64,000 nucleotides of DNA, taken from assembly GCA_001464735.1 (NCBI GenBank), contig LNDU01000051.1, positions 1 through 64,000 of the forward strand. The letters run 5' to 3'. Source of the stretch: Nitrospira sp. Ga0074138. GTDB taxonomy: Bacteria; Nitrospirota; Nitrospiria; Nitrospirales; Nitrospiraceae. The notes beneath the pieces are model-generated. The model did not search any database. It was not told where the DNA came from and saw only the letters and a program-made list of their open reading frames with translations. Shown piece after piece: positions 8,606 to 18,239 of the stretch; position 1 is the stretch's first letter, and each line of letters opens with the position of its first letter. A program made the translations under genes and the position numbers.

Positions 8606-9489
8606 AGCCGCTCCAGCGCTGCGATCCGTACCTCAAGCGGCGGGTGCGTTGAGAATAAGCTCATGAACCCACCGGCATTGCCTGAGATTTTCATCGTTGC
8701 AAGTGCGTCCTGCGTGGAGTATTGGAATTGAGCGCGATTCACCCATCGATCAATCGCTCGGAGCGCACCGATCATTGAGTCTTTCCCGTAAACCTTGGCG
8801 GCAAACGCATCGGCTCCAAATTCTCGACGACGTGAAAACCAACTGATGACGACGGAGGCCAGGATGCTGACAATGACCTGTAGTACCAGTGACAGGCCGA
8901 AACCCAAGGCTGCCTGATCCCGCTCCGCAAAGAAACGCCGTACCCACATGGCGATGTAATACACAAAGGTGTTCATCAGCCCGGCCAGGATGGTCGTAGC
9001 GAACATGTCGCCATTATAGACGTGGCCCATTTCATGAGCCAGAACAGCCTTCACCTCATCTTCCTTCAGGTTCTCCAGTAATCCGGTTGAGACCGCCACC
9101 ATCGAGTTGTTCTTGCTTGGTCCCGTCGCGAAGGCATTGGGATCGGGAGAATTGTAGACCCATACCTCGGGCATGGTGATATTCAAACGTTGGGCGATTT
9201 CCCGGACGGAACCATAAACGACCTGTTCAGCGTGAGAACGAGGTTGGGTGATCTGCTGGCAGTCAAGCATGGCTCGCGCCATTTGCTTTGAGAATGCCAA
9301 ACTGATGAATGCGCCGCCAAACCCAAACATGGCAGCCCATACCAACGATGTCAGATCGACGGAACCGCGGACATCGATTCCGAACATCGGTAAGATCACA
9401 TTGATCACAATGGGGATGGTGATCGACAGCGTCACCATGATGAGAATATTTGCGATCAGTAGCAGCCCTATGCCTTTAAGCCACTTCAT
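8602..9489 (-). CDS. htpX: HtpX-family membrane zinc metalloprotease
   Basis: The 295-residue M48B protease cleaves damaged membrane proteins at the cytoplasmic face of the inner membrane. Two N-terminal transmembrane segments (about 6-28 and 45-66) precede the zinc motif HEMGH (152-156). A further hydrophobic pair (about 163-185 and 195-215) follows, then the third-ligand motif EFGAD (E223). The start at 9489 has an AGGAGG ribosome binding site, and the longer frame adds seven codons without one. About 30 bases upstream is a small palindrome, GCCTCA-TG-TGAGGC (9517-9530), and a TATAAT lies on the same strand at 9550-9555. Either could be part of the promoter, but I see no good -35 box. Confidence 0.93.
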   Translation of the reverse strand: MKWLKGIGLLLIANILIMVTLSITIPIVINVILPMFGIDVRGSVDLTSLVWAAMFGFGGAFISLAFSKQMARAMLDCQQITQPRSHAEQVVYGSVREIAQRLNITMPEVWVYNSPDPNAFATGPSKNNSMVAVSTGLLENLKEDEVKAVLAHEMGHVYNGDMFATTILAGLMNTFVYYIAMWVRRFFAERDQAALGFGLSLVLQVIVSILASVVISWFSRRREFGADAFAAKVYGKDSMIGALRAIDRWVNRAQFQYSTQDALATMKISGNAGGFMSLFSTHPPLEVRIAALERL

Positions 9490-9707
9490 CAGGAGCCTCC
9501 TTGGAAACAATCGGTCGCCTCATGTGAGGCAACGAGCTGAACTGCCATGATTATACACAAATCCAATGCCTGCGATACACTGTCAGTCATATGGGGCATG
9601 GAATTAGAAGTAAGACCTCATTATTCAAAGTCAAGATGTGTGAAGTCTCTGAAAGTACGTGGATAACCTTGACCGTCTCCCGACGCTCCTGTTAGAAAGC
9701 CATTATC

Positions 9708-10145
9708 ATGAGGGTTTGTGCAAAATGCTTCTGGACGCTGGTGATAGGGAGTTGGTTGACTCTAGTGCCTACGTCGGCTGGATTAGCTGCAGATGCTTTC
9801 ATGCCAGGCCCGCCGATCATTGTCTCCATTTTTCCTGATGGAGTTCAACGGGCTACCGTTATTCTCGACAGTTATTCCTACTCACCGAACCATCTGGTCG
9901 TGGAGAGCGGGAAACCAGTTGAGTTGACCCTAACGAGTCGTACGACATTCATACCCCATAACTTCGTCATGAAGGAGCTCTCGGCCGGCCTTTTGATCGA
10001 GCAGGACGTTGGCGCAGGTAAAACTATCATCGCGAAATTCCTTCCGACTCAGCCTGGGCTCTTTCTGTTCTTTTGTGACAAACGGCTGTGGCCTATGCTT
10101 AGTCATCGAGATAAGGGGATGGAAGGATTATTGGAGGTCAGGTAA
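9708..10145 (+). CDS. Secreted cupredoxin-like copper protein
   Basis: The 145-residue precursor has a signal peptide of about 28 residues ending near SAGLAADA. The mature part is a cupredoxin beta-sandwich with a type 1 copper set: H84 (FIPHNF), C123 (FFCDK), H133 and M138 (LSHRDKGM). This implies a periplasmic one-electron carrier or a copper-binding domain. The Cys-to-His spacing of nine residues is longer than in azurin or plastocyanin. Its TAA overlaps the ATG of the squalene/phytoene synthase gene (TAATG), so the two are translationally coupled, although no functional link is obvious. Confidence 0.78.
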   Translation: MRVCAKCFWTLVIGSWLTLVPTSAGLAADAFMPGPPIIVSIFPDGVQRATVILDSYSYSPNHLVVESGKPVELTLTSRTTFIPHNFVMKELSAGLLIEQDVGAGKTIIAKFLPTQPGLFLFFCDKRLWPMLSHRDKGMEGLLEVR

Positions 10146-11197
10146 TGGATCTCTCTACGACAACCGTCTCCTCCAAGTACGAGCTGCTCCGTGACCTTCT
10201 CAAGCAAGTCTCCCGTCTGTTTTACACAACGTTAGTTGTCGTGCCGGCGAATGTTCGTGATCAAGTAGGATTGGCGTATCTCTTTGCCCGGGCCGCCGAT
10301 ACGATCGCCGATACGGGATTGATCGACCGATCGCGTCGTCTCAGCTTTCTTCACCGCTTCAGAGAGCAATTTCTCGGTGAGCAGCTCGACTGGGCTCAGA
10401 TCCGTACGATTCAGCAGGCTGTGGGACCGCTCCAACAAGTGTCGGCTGAACGAACCCTGCTCGAAAGGTTGGACGTGTGTTTCCGACTTTTGCTCACCTG
10501 TTCGCTGGACGACCGACGTAGGATTCAGCGGGTGATGACGACCTTGACGCAAGGAATGGAAATGGACTTGAGCACGTTCCCTGGGGCTTCCGTGGAGGAT
10601 CTCACTGCGCTCAAGACCGTTGATGATCTGGACCGTTACACCTACCATGTGGCCGGATGTGTCGGTGAGTTCTGGACCGATCTCATGTGCGCTCATCGCA
10701 AGGCGCTGGCGAACTGGAATATTCAGCAGATGTCGGAAGTTGGAGTACGATTTGGCAAGGGACTGCAACTGACGAACATTGTCAAGGATATTGCTCATGA
10801 TCTGCAAAAGGGGCGTTGTTATATTCCAGACATGATGCTCGAGGAAGCTGGACTGAAGCCGCAGGACCTGTTGCAGCAGACCAATCTTCCTCGCTTCAGA
10901 CCTGTGCTCCGCAAGCTTATCCATCTGGCGGTCGAGCACCTTGATCAGGGCTGGCTTTACACAATGGCGATTCCGCGTTATGAAACCCGACTACGACTCG
11001 CTTGCATGTGGCCGATCCTCTCTGCCGGAGAATCGCTCAAGCTTGCCATGAATTCCCCCGATCTGTTGAATCCCACCGTGAAGCTCAAAATCCCGCGCAG
11101 CAAGGTCTATCAGATCATAGCTATGACGACAGGTACTGCTGCGTGCGCATACGCCGGAACTGCCTATTGGGGGCATTTACGCAAGCAGATCCTGTGA
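10145..11197 (+). CDS. Squalene/phytoene synthase family protein
   Basis: The 350-residue enzyme likely condenses two prenyl diphosphates head-to-head, giving squalene or phytoene for hopanoids or carotenoids. Both aspartate-rich motifs are present: DTIAD (D52-D56) and DIAHD (D215-D219), the latter inside GLQLTNIVKDIAHD. A hydrophobic segment at the extreme C-terminus (about 320-342) could anchor it to the membrane, as in eukaryote-type squalene synthases. Squalene synthase is therefore my first guess, but the product cannot be decided from sequence alone. It is coupled to the cupredoxin gene through a TAATG overlap. Confidence 0.85.
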   Translation: MDLSTTTVSSKYELLRDLLKQVSRLFYTTLVVVPANVRDQVGLAYLFARAADTIADTGLIDRSRRLSFLHRFREQFLGEQLDWAQIRTIQQAVGPLQQVSAERTLLERLDVCFRLLLTCSLDDRRRIQRVMTTLTQGMEMDLSTFPGASVEDLTALKTVDDLDRYTYHVAGCVGEFWTDLMCAHRKALANWNIQQMSEVGVRFGKGLQLTNIVKDIAHDLQKGRCYIPDMMLEEAGLKPQDLLQQTNLPRFRPVLRKLIHLAVEHLDQGWLYTMAIPRYETRLRLACMWPILSAGESLKLAMNSPDLLNPTVKLKIPRSKVYQIIAMTTGTAACAYAGTAYWGHLRKQIL

Positions 11198-11216
11198 CGA
11201 TCTGCAGGCCTTCGTC

Positions 11217-11525
11217 TTACCCTGTTTTTTTCTGCGGCTCCAACAGTTTGTCGCCCTTCTTGAAGACGGCATAGATCGCCTGTGATGGGCAGGCATCCAG
11301 GCAGAGCCGGCAGCTTTCAAGGCAGCGCGATGGATCGAACTTGTAAGGTGGTGTGGAGAGCCAGGCGCTGGTGGGACAAATAGGCACACAGAGGGCCTGG
11401 TGAGTACAGCGGTCGGGATGGCGAACGAGGTGATCACGAATGACTAACATGGGCTTGACTCCTTCAAAGAGGCCTTGAGAGAAGATCTCGAACATATTTT
11501 TTTTCGGCAGGCTGCTCATTTCCAT
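11217..11525 (-). CDS. Small ferredoxin-like iron-sulfur protein
   Basis: The 102-residue protein has two cysteine clusters: CTHQALCVPICP (about 40-51) and CLESCRLCLDACP (about 68-80). The second nearly matches a 4Fe-4S ferredoxin site, and the first is degenerate with non-standard spacing. One, perhaps two, clusters are expected. It is the last gene of a leftward four-gene run and overlaps the gene before it by ten bases. The role is probably electron transfer, and the partner is unknown. Confidence 0.7.
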   Translation of the reverse strand: MEMSSLPKKNMFEIFSQGLFEGVKPMLVIRDHLVRHPDRCTHQALCVPICPTSAWLSTPPYKFDPSRCLESCRLCLDACPSQAIYAVFKKGDKLLEPQKKTG

Positions 11526-11929
11526 TCCTTGACGAGTTCTTTGAGCCGATCTCTGAGCTCAGGAATCTGTTCGAGATTATTCTGAATCGCACCGATGATC
11601 TTTTCCAGCCGAGCCGAGCGAAGCGCTTCCTTATCCTTCTTCACCAGACGGTCATAGTCCTCATATGCTTGTGCGTGTTTGGGTTCCAGATGTTTCCTGG
11701 CATCCACCAGGGCCTGGCCCAACTCCCACGGTTCCGGCGCCGGTAGAGGAGCGACCGTAAACGACCCATCGGTAAACACGATGACCGTGGCACTCGGTTT
11801 TCCGGTCAAGGGGATCACGGCTTCAATCGTTTTGCGCTCGCAGACGTTCCAGTCAAGCGTGAGTCCTGGAAACTGCTTGGTGAAGGCCACCTTTTCCATG
11901 TTGGCCTTCCATTTGTCTTCAGTTGGCAT
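11516..11929 (-). CDS. Protein of unknown function in ferredoxin gene run
   Basis: The 137-residue soluble protein has a beta-rich N-terminal half (ATVIVFTDGSFTVAPL) and a highly charged helical C-terminal half rich in K, E and R (from about residue 85 to the end). No signal peptide, membrane segment or catalytic motif is visible. Its position between two iron-sulfur proteins, with a ten-base overlap to the downstream one, suggests a shared process. I do not recognise the family. Confidence 0.7.
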   Translation of the reverse strand: MPTEDKWKANMEKVAFTKQFPGLTLDWNVCERKTIEAVIPLTGKPSATVIVFTDGSFTVAPLPAPEPWELGQALVDARKHLEPKHAQAYEDYDRLVKKDKEALRSARLEKIIGAIQNNLEQIPELRDRLKELVKEWK

Positions 11930-11957
11930 GGATGTATAGAGGTATCGAAGGGAAACC

Positions 11958-12311
11958 TTATGGTCTCTTGAGCGGTGCCAGCTGTTCCGGAACTGGATGG
12001 TCGGGCATGAGCAATCGGGTGACGATTTCCCCGTTCAGCACGTGCCGCTCCATGATCTCTGTGACATCGTCCTCCGTACTGACCCAGTACCACACGCCTT
12101 CAGGATAGACCACGACACTTGGGCCGAGGTCACAATGATCGAGGCAGCCGGCTTTGTTTGCTCGGACGACCCCTTTGAGATTTAACCGTTTCGTTTCGCT
12201 CTTGAAGCGTGCATGAAGCTTTTCCGAACCTAAGTTCGCGCAACAGCCGCGAGGATCGTCTTTTGGACGCTGATTCGTACAGATGAAGATATGCCGTTGA
12301 AATGATGGCAT
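11958..12311 (-). CDS. Thioredoxin-like [2Fe-2S] ferredoxin
   Basis: The 117-residue protein matches the small thioredoxin-fold ferredoxins. It begins RHIFICTNQRP, followed by CC at about residues 23-24 and then KAGCLDHCDLGPSVVVYPEG. The layout C-x(11-12)-C ... C-x3-C binds one 2Fe-2S cluster. Such proteins occur in the NuoE/hydrogenase and cobalamin contexts and as free ferredoxins. Here it is the second gene in a leftward operon with a second iron-sulfur protein and two unknowns. Confidence 0.85.
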   Translation of the reverse strand: MPSFQRHIFICTNQRPKDDPRGCCANLGSEKLHARFKSETKRLNLKGVVRANKAGCLDHCDLGPSVVVYPEGVWYWVSTEDDVTEIMERHVLNGEIVTRLLMPDHPVPEQLAPLKRP

Positions 12312-12323
12312 TGGGTTAAGCGG

Positions 12324-12824
12324 CTAGACGGGCATCGTCAGGGTATTGAGTCGTTCGATCAGGAGCGTCACATCGTCGTCCTTTAAGAACGGAGATGGGT
12401 GCTGGGTTGCGTTCAGGATAGTCAAGATTTCATGTAACCGCAATGATGCTCGTCGGAACTCGTCGCTCTTCGCGAGTTCCGATACGTGGTTAGCACGTAA
12501 CTTGTCGAATTCAGTGCTGATATCACGAAAGTCTCGTTGTAAGTTTTTGTGTATCGAACACGGGGTGCAATACCATTTTGGATTTTGATCTGATAACGGA
12601 GACAGGCGATCATAAGGGCGGCCGAAAAAGTCTTTTCCCAGGGAAAACTTTGTCAGTGGACCGTTGCCGGCTCCGCAGGCCTGACACGATTCGCTCCAGG
12701 AGTCCATCTTCACCTCCAGATAAACCACACCGAAGGGTGCATCATACAACAGACTTTTCCAGACTGTCCACGGGCAGCGCAGGTAGATGGTGTGGTGGTC
12801 AACCCGATCACTTTGTGGATCCAT
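12324..12824 (-). CDS. Unknown protein with two CxxC pairs
   Basis: About 166 residues from the ATG at 12824. An ATG at 12857 is also possible, and neither has a good ribosome binding site. The central part has CQAC and, about 40 residues later, CTPC, a pattern typical of a zinc ribbon or rubredoxin-like knuckle. The C-terminal half is helical. An aromatic stretch near the N-terminus (CPWTVWKSLL) is not clearly membrane-spanning. It heads the leftward ferredoxin run, 12 bases from the next gene, and is divergent from alanine dehydrogenase. Confidence 0.65.
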   Translation of the reverse strand: MDPQSDRVDHHTIYLRCPWTVWKSLLYDAPFGVVYLEVKMDSWSESCQACGAGNGPLTKFSLGKDFFGRPYDRLSPLSDQNPKWYCTPCSIHKNLQRDFRDISTEFDKLRANHVSELAKSDEFRRASLRLHEILTILNATQHPSPFLKDDDVTLLIERLNTLTMPV

Positions 12825-12877
12825 GTATAATGACAGAATTAGGCCTGCAGCACTCATAGTCGGAAGGGGGAACCTTT

Positions 12878-13981
12878 ATGGTCATCGGTGTCCCGAAGGA
12901 AATTAAAGATCATGAGTATCGAGTCAGTCTGACGCCGGAGGGTGCAGCGACCCTTCGGCAAAGTGGGCATGATGTCTGGCTCGAATCGTCTGCCGGGCAG
13001 GGCAGTGGATTTAGCGATGATGAGTATCGCAAGGCTGGAGCCTCGGTTGTCGGTTCGAAAGAGGAGGCATTCAAGAGAGCTGATTTAATCGTGAAGGTTA
13101 AAGAGCCGTTGCTTTCCGAGTGCCATCTGTTTCGTCCGGGCCAGGTCCTGTTCACCTTTTTACATCTCGCCGCACTCGCGGATGTGACTAAAGAGCTCCT
13201 GCATAGGAAGGTCACGGCTATTGCCTATGAAACGACCGAATCTAAAGACGGCAGTCTTCCGATGCTCAAGCCCATGAGTGAAATTGCCGGGCGGATGTCG
13301 GTGCAGGTCGGTGCCCACTATCTGGAGAAAATCCATGGAGGACGGGGTGTCCTGCTGGGAGGGGTTCCGGGGACGGAGCCGGGCAAGGTCGTCGTGCTTG
13401 GAGCCGGGATCGTTGGAAGCTCGGCGATTCGCATCGCGGTCGGGATGGGAGCCCAGGTGACGGTGATCAATTTGGATGTTGAACGGTTGCGGCACCTCGA
13501 TGATCAGTACCAGGGCCGGATTATCACGCGGGCTGTGAGCTCCACTACTATTGATGAGGCTGTGTGCTCAGCAGATCTTGTTATCGGCGCCGTGCTGGTC
13601 CCCGGAGCCAAGGCACCCACGCTGGTGTCTCGTTCGCTGGTCTCACGGATGAAGCCTGGATCGGTGATCGTGGATGTTTCTGTCGATCAGGGGGGCTGTG
13701 TTGAGACCACACGACCGACGACTCACTCGGAGCCTGTCTATGTCGTTGATGGCGTCGTGCATTATTGTGTCGCCAATATGCCGGGAATCGTTCCTCGCAC
13801 AGCCACCTACGCGCTGACCAATGCGACGTTGCCGTATCTGCTGCGGCTCGCGTCTGATGGAGTGGATCGAGCGATTCATGCTGATCCGTGGTTGGCGAAG
13901 GGGGTTAACCTTAAAGATGGAAAAGTTGTTCATCGAGGTGTGGCTGAAGCTCATGGGTTGCCTTTTACCCCTGTCTTGTAA
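12878..13981 (+). CDS. ald: Alanine dehydrogenase
   Basis: The 367-residue NAD-dependent enzyme interconverts L-alanine with pyruvate and ammonia. It starts [19 protein letters not shown] with substrate-binding R15. It carries K75 and H96 in the exact positions of the well-studied family members, and the Rossmann motif [20 protein letters not shown] near residue 170. Length is normal. A purine-rich GGAAGGGGG ribosome binding site precedes the ATG. A TATAAT box (12826-12831) about 50 bases upstream is a candidate -10, although I see no good -35 at 16-18 bases. Confidence 0.95.
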   Translation: MVIGVPKEIKDHEYRVSLTPEGAATLRQSGHDVWLESSAGQGSGFSDDEYRKAGASVVGSKEEAFKRADLIVKVKEPLLSECHLFRPGQVLFTFLHLAALADVTKELLHRKVTAIAYETTESKDGSLPMLKPMSEIAGRMSVQVGAHYLEKIHGGRGVLLGGVPGTEPGKVVVLGAGIVGSSAIRIAVGMGAQVTVINLDVERLRHLDDQYQGRIITRAVSSTTIDEAVCSADLVIGAVLVPGAKAPTLVSRSLVSRMKPGSVIVDVSVDQGGCVETTRPTTHSEPVYVVDGVVHYCVANMPGIVPRTATYALTNATLPYLLRLASDGVDRAIHADPWLAKGVNLKDGKVVHRGVAEAHGLPFTPVL

Positions 13982-14017
13982 GACAATCAGACACTCAATT
14001 TGTCCGCTTGGTCTTGT

Positions 14018-14463
<446 letters not shown>

Positions 14464-14760
14464 ATGACTCAATCGGTCGATGAACCGTTGGTTCGCGCGC
14501 ACATTCTCGTGCTCGGTCGTGTGCAAGGAGTAGGGTTTCGTGCGTTCGCGGCACGTACCGCCACCAGGCTGAATCTGGTGGGGGGCGTCCGCAATCTCGA
14601 CGATGGCCGAGTTGAGTTGGAGGTCGAGGGTGGGAAAACGGTGATTGAAGACCTTCTGCGAGAATTGAAAGTCGGTCCTCCGGCTTCGCATGTCAGGAAG
14701 ATTGCAGTGGAATGGGGTATGGCAACCGGCCGGTATTTGCACTTCGACATTTGGAAGTAG
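14464..14760 (+). CDS. acyP: Acylphosphatase
   Basis: The 98-residue protein hydrolyses acyl phosphates such as carbamoyl or acetyl phosphate. The catalytic loop GRVQGVGFR (arginine binds phosphate) and the [15 protein letters not shown] segment, whose asparagine positions the water, are both intact. The usual tryptophan before VRN is a glycine here, which is tolerated in the family. The sigma-factor gene starts 13 bases after its stop, so they are probably co-transcribed. Confidence 0.93.
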   Translation: MTQSVDEPLVRAHILVLGRVQGVGFRAFAARTATRLNLVGGVRNLDDGRVELEVEGGKTVIEDLLRELKVGPPASHVRKIAVEWGMATGRYLHFDIWK

Positions 14761-14773
14761 GGAACGAGGAGTC

Positions 14774-15727
14774 ATGAGTCGACAGGAAGAAGAGGAATCC
14801 GAGTTGAGCGAAGCTCGACGGCACACCGTCGATGATATGGACGCCTCAGAATCTGCGAGCGCATCTGATCAGGCCGAGCGAGAAACTGGTCGATCAGAAG
14901 GACTTGACACTCTGAAGAGCTACTTGCGGGAGGTTCGTCGATCGACACTGCTGACCTTCAAGCAAGAACAGCAGCTCGGTAAACGAGTGATGGCCGGTGA
15001 TGAGCAAGCTCGGCAACAGATGATCGAATCGAATTTGCGGCTTGTCATCAGCATCGGGAAACGCTACATGCACCGAGGATTTCCGTTTTCTGACATTGTG
15101 GAGGAAGGTAATTTAGGACTGATCAAAGCAGTTGAAAAATTCAATTACAAGCGGGGCTTCAGGTTTAGCACGTACGCGTCCTGGTGGATCCGGCAATACA
15201 TCGAGCGGGCGATCATTAATCAAGGTAAGCTGGTGCGTTTGCCTGTCCACGTGGTGGAGCGTCTTAATCGTTATCTAAATCGAGTCGAGCAGTTGGTGCA
15301 AGCGCTCGGGCGGGAGCCGAGGGCGGCCGAAGTGGCCGCCAAGATGAAGACATCGGAAGAAGAGGTATTAGACCTGAAGCAGTTGGTGCGCACGACCTGC
15401 TCGCTCGATAGTCCGCTTAATGACCACACTGATACTTTTCTGCGCGATGTGATCGAGGATCCCGTTGGGCTCTCGCCAGATGAGACCGCTGATGGGGTTC
15501 GGCGGAGGACGGAAATGATGGCGTGGGTGAGGGAGTTGCCTGAGAAAGAACAAACTGTTATTGTGTCACGGTTTGGACTCGATGGAGACGAGGCGAAGAC
15601 GCTCGAAGAAATTGGCCAGACCATGGGACTGACTCGCGAGCGCGTTCGACAGATCGAAATGGCGGCCTTAGTTCGGCTTCGCAACACCATCGGCAGAAAA
15701 GCTATGACACAGGCAGACTTGCTCTAA
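14774..15727 (+). CDS. Group 2 sigma-70 family RNA polymerase sigma factor (RpoS/RpoD-like)
   Basis: From the ATG at 14774, which has a GAGGAG ribosome binding site, the protein has 317 residues. A short acidic N-terminus replaces region 1.1. Region 1.2 ([12 protein letters not shown]) and region 2 ([16 protein letters not shown], then [31 protein letters not shown]) follow. Region 3 ([15 protein letters not shown]) and the region 4 helix-turn-helix ([19 protein letters not shown]) complete it. The absence of region 1.1 and the overall length point to a non-essential group 2 factor of the RpoS kind rather than the housekeeping sigma. RpoS itself is not proven. Confidence 0.88.
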   Translation: MSRQEEEESELSEARRHTVDDMDASESASASDQAERETGRSEGLDTLKSYLREVRRSTLLTFKQEQQLGKRVMAGDEQARQQMIESNLRLVISIGKRYMHRGFPFSDIVEEGNLGLIKAVEKFNYKRGFRFSTYASWWIRQYIERAIINQGKLVRLPVHVVERLNRYLNRVEQLVQALGREPRAAEVAAKMKTSEEEVLDLKQLVRTTCSLDSPLNDHTDTFLRDVIEDPVGLSPDETADGVRRRTEMMAWVRELPEKEQTVIVSRFGLDGDEAKTLEEIGQTMGLTRERVRQIEMAALVRLRNTIGRKAMTQADLL

Positions 15728-15732
15728 ACCCC

Positions 15733-16257
15733 TTGACCACCATCAACTATCAGGCACTCATTCGAGAAGTGCCGGACTTTCCGAAGCCCGGTATTCTCTT
15801 TTATGACATCACCACACTCCTAAAAAACCCTGCCGCACTTCGGAGTCTTGCCGACCAATTGACAGCTCGGTATGAGGATCGAGGGATCACCAAAGTTGTC
15901 GGAATTGAGTCGCGGGGGTTTATTTTTGGTGGGATTCTTGCCGCCCGCCTTGGAGCTGGATTTGTTTTGGCTCGCAAGCCTGGAAAACTTCCGGCTGATT
16001 GTTACGAAGTGAAATATAGTCTTGAGTATGGCCAGAACAGTCTTGCCGTGCACCGTGACGCGATCCAAATCGGAGAGCCTGTCCTGATCATCGACGACTT
16101 ATTGGCAACCGGAGGAACGGCAGAGGCAACGGTCAATCTTGTTCGTCAGCTTGGTGGCACGATTGTCGGACTCGATTTTTTGGTTGAACTGAAGAGTTTA
16201 AGGGGACGCGATAAACTCGCCGGGTACGATGTCCATTCAACCATTACCTATCCCTAG
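15733..16257 (+). CDS. apt: Adenine phosphoribosyltransferase
   Basis: The 174-residue purine salvage enzyme joins adenine and PRPP to give AMP. It begins with the family-typical [21 protein letters not shown] and carries the PRPP-binding motif [16 protein letters not shown] near residue 120. The start is a TTG five bases after the sigma-factor stop, with no upstream Shine-Dalgarno sequence. This suggests translation by coupling to the preceding gene. Confidence 0.95.
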   Translation: MTTINYQALIREVPDFPKPGILFYDITTLLKNPAALRSLADQLTARYEDRGITKVVGIESRGFIFGGILAARLGAGFVLARKPGKLPADCYEVKYSLEYGQNSLAVHRDAIQIGEPVLIIDDLLATGGTAEATVNLVRQLGGTIVGLDFLVELKSLRGRDKLAGYDVHSTITYP

Positions 16258-16366
16258 CTTCACGCGTTCTTCGAGACCTCTTGTTCTAGGGGCACAGGGC
16301 GTGATATAGAAGCCGGAATTTTTCGGTCCCTCAACCACGCATCTTATTTCTGGAGCGGAATCTCTT

Positions 16367-16930
16367 ATGGCAACGAAAATGCCGGCAAAGAAAAAGGGCG
16401 AGGTGAAGACGAAATCCGTGGACGCTGTGATCAAGAAGTCACAGCCGGCGACCACAGCGGCAGCCGTGGTGCCCAAGGCGACGTCCCAGGTCGAGATAAC
16501 GGTACCAGTGCGGCCTAAGGAAACGGCAAAAGAGCGGGAAGCGCGTGAACGGCGGCAGGAAATGCTTCAGAAAATGCTCCTTGCCAAACGCCAAGAGATT
16601 ATTAGAGAGATCGAAGAGAGTCTGGGGCAGTCTTTGACTGAAGATCAGCAGCGGCGTCTCGAGTCAGCGCGTGATGTCGGCGACCAAGCCTTAATGGATC
16701 TTGAACGAGAACTTGGCATTTCATTGATGGAGATGCGTAATCGCCGACGCCAGTCGATCGATGAAGCCCTCACTCGGTTACACGAAGGGACGTATGGGAT
16801 TTGTGCCGAATGCGGGATTGAGATTAGCGAAAAGCGTCTCCAGGCAGTTCCCTTTGCCAAGCTCTGTGTGGAGTGCCAATCGCGCGTAGAATTGCTGGAG
16901 AAAATTGAACGCGAAGAGGATCGCGACTAG
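16367..16930 (+). CDS. DksA/TraR-family zinc finger protein
   Basis: The 187-residue protein has a basic, low-complexity N-terminal extension (about 1-45, lysine- and alanine-rich). A long coiled coil (about 50-135) follows, then a C-terminal C4 zinc finger, CAECG...CVECQ, with the family sequence EKRLQAVPFAKLC. DksA/TraR proteins insert the coiled coil into the RNA polymerase secondary channel. I did not pin down the acidic tip residues, so DksA-like activity is likely rather than certain. The N-terminal extension is longer than in E. coli DksA. Confidence 0.87.
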   Translation: MATKMPAKKKGEVKTKSVDAVIKKSQPATTAAAVVPKATSQVEITVPVRPKETAKEREARERRQEMLQKMLLAKRQEIIREIEESLGQSLTEDQQRRLESARDVGDQALMDLERELGISLMEMRNRRRQSIDEALTRLHEGTYGICAECGIEISEKRLQAVPFAKLCVECQSRVELLEKIEREEDRD

Positions 16931-16977
16931 CTTAAAACGTTCCCTCTCCCTTCACCCTGCATCCTTCCTTCTCCATC

Positions 16978-17676
16978 ATGAATGGGCAGACTTTAGAACG
17001 AGCGGTCGTTCTTGCCAGTGGCGGATTGGACTCCACTGTCACGGCAGCCATTGCACGGCGCGATGGATATGCGCTGTACTTGCTGACCATCGCATACCAA
17101 CAACGTCACGCGGTGGAGGTTGAGCGGTCGAGACAGGTGGCGACGGCTCTGGCAGCTCACGAGCATGTGGTGATCAACGTCGATTTAGGGACGATCGGTG
17201 GATCGGCTCTGACCGGCAATCTCTCGGTGCCGAAGCTTCGGACCGAATCTGAACGGAGCCGGGATGTGCCTGTCACCTACGTCCCAGGCCGAAACCTCAT
17301 TTTTCTGTCTTTGGCTGCGGCTCACGCAGAAGTGCTTGGGGCTTCGATCATCTACTTCGGCGCCAATGTAATTGACTATTCCGGCTATCCCGACTGCCGT
17401 CCGGAGTTCATCCAAGCTGTGGAGGCAGCCCTGCAAGCAGGAACAAAGGCGGGCATGCAGGGCAGGGGCATTGAGATTCGAACGCCATTGCTTCGGATGT
17501 CGAAGGCAGAGATTATCCGGCTTGGCCTCACCTTGAACGTTCCCTTCCATCTTACGCATAGTTGTTATGACCCAATCGGGGCGATTGCCTGTGGGCAATG
17601 TGACAGCTGTGTGATTCGGAAACGGGGATTTTCGGAGGCGGGAGTTGTGGATCCGATTCAGTATGCGGTATGTTGA
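16978..17676 (+). CDS. queC: 7-cyano-7-deazaguanine synthase
   Basis: The 232-residue ATP-dependent enzyme converts 7-carboxy-7-deazaguanine to preQ0 in queuosine synthesis. The PP-loop SGGLDSTV sits near residue 15, and the C-terminal zinc site CGQCDSCVIRKRGF, with an upstream HSCYD cysteine, is complete. No other queuosine genes are adjacent, and I see no preQ1 riboswitch-like structure in the 47-base gap upstream. Confidence 0.95.
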   Translation: MNGQTLERAVVLASGGLDSTVTAAIARRDGYALYLLTIAYQQRHAVEVERSRQVATALAAHEHVVINVDLGTIGGSALTGNLSVPKLRTESERSRDVPVTYVPGRNLIFLSLAAAHAEVLGASIIYFGANVIDYSGYPDCRPEFIQAVEAALQAGTKAGMQGRGIEIRTPLLRMSKAEIIRLGLTLNVPFHLTHSCYDPIGAIACGQCDSCVIRKRGFSEAGVVDPIQYAVC

Positions 17677-17711
17677 GCCAATAGTTCGACTCGGATAAGC
17701 GGTCAAGATCT

Positions 17712-18107
17712 ATGAAATCATCACCAATTCTGTGCATGAGTCTTGTTGCCGTGATTCTTGGTGCCACATCAGGGTGTAGCCAACATGAGGGAGAGCCAAA
17801 GGGAACGGGTACCGTGGGCTCTGCACCGGTGGAATTACGGGAAGGAGAGCAGAAATTCAACGCCAACTGTTCACTCTGCCATGGGATCGGCGGAGTCGGA
17901 ACTGCTCAAGGCCCGTCGTTTCTTCACAAGGTCTATGAGCCAAATCATCACGGCGATGAAGCGTTTCAGCGAGCTGCGGCCAACGGAGTAAAGGCTCATC
18001 ATTGGCAGTTTGGCGACATGCCGAAGATCGATGCTGTCAAGCCTGGTGATGTGGACCACATCGTGAAGTACGTCCGATGGCTTCAGAAACAGGCCGGAAT
18101 TTTCTAA
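17712..18107 (+). CDS. Lipoprotein c-type cytochrome
   Basis: The 131-residue mono-haem cytochrome c has haem motif CSLCH (C53, C56, H57) and a probable distal ligand M103 in GDMP. The leader ends in a lipobox-like GATSGC with C22, so the protein is probably tethered to a periplasmic membrane face by lipid. A C-terminal VKYVRWLQKQ helix is typical of class I cytochromes. The electron partners are not in the neighbourhood. It follows queC by 36 bases, and a functional link to it is unlikely. Confidence 0.85.
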   Translation: MKSSPILCMSLVAVILGATSGCSQHEGEPKGTGTVGSAPVELREGEQKFNANCSLCHGIGGVGTAQGPSFLHKVYEPNHHGDEAFQRAAANGVKAHHWQFGDMPKIDAVKPGDVDHIVKYVRWLQKQAGIF

Positions 18108-18239
18108 CACTGATTTCATCGCGAACACTCCTGTCCCACACCAGTTCTCGTTGCGGTTGTTGGAAATGAAAAGAGGAGAGTGCTCGGTTCTATCGAGCGC
18201 TGCGTATGTAGAGCGCCCTAGATAACCAAGGAGGGTCCC

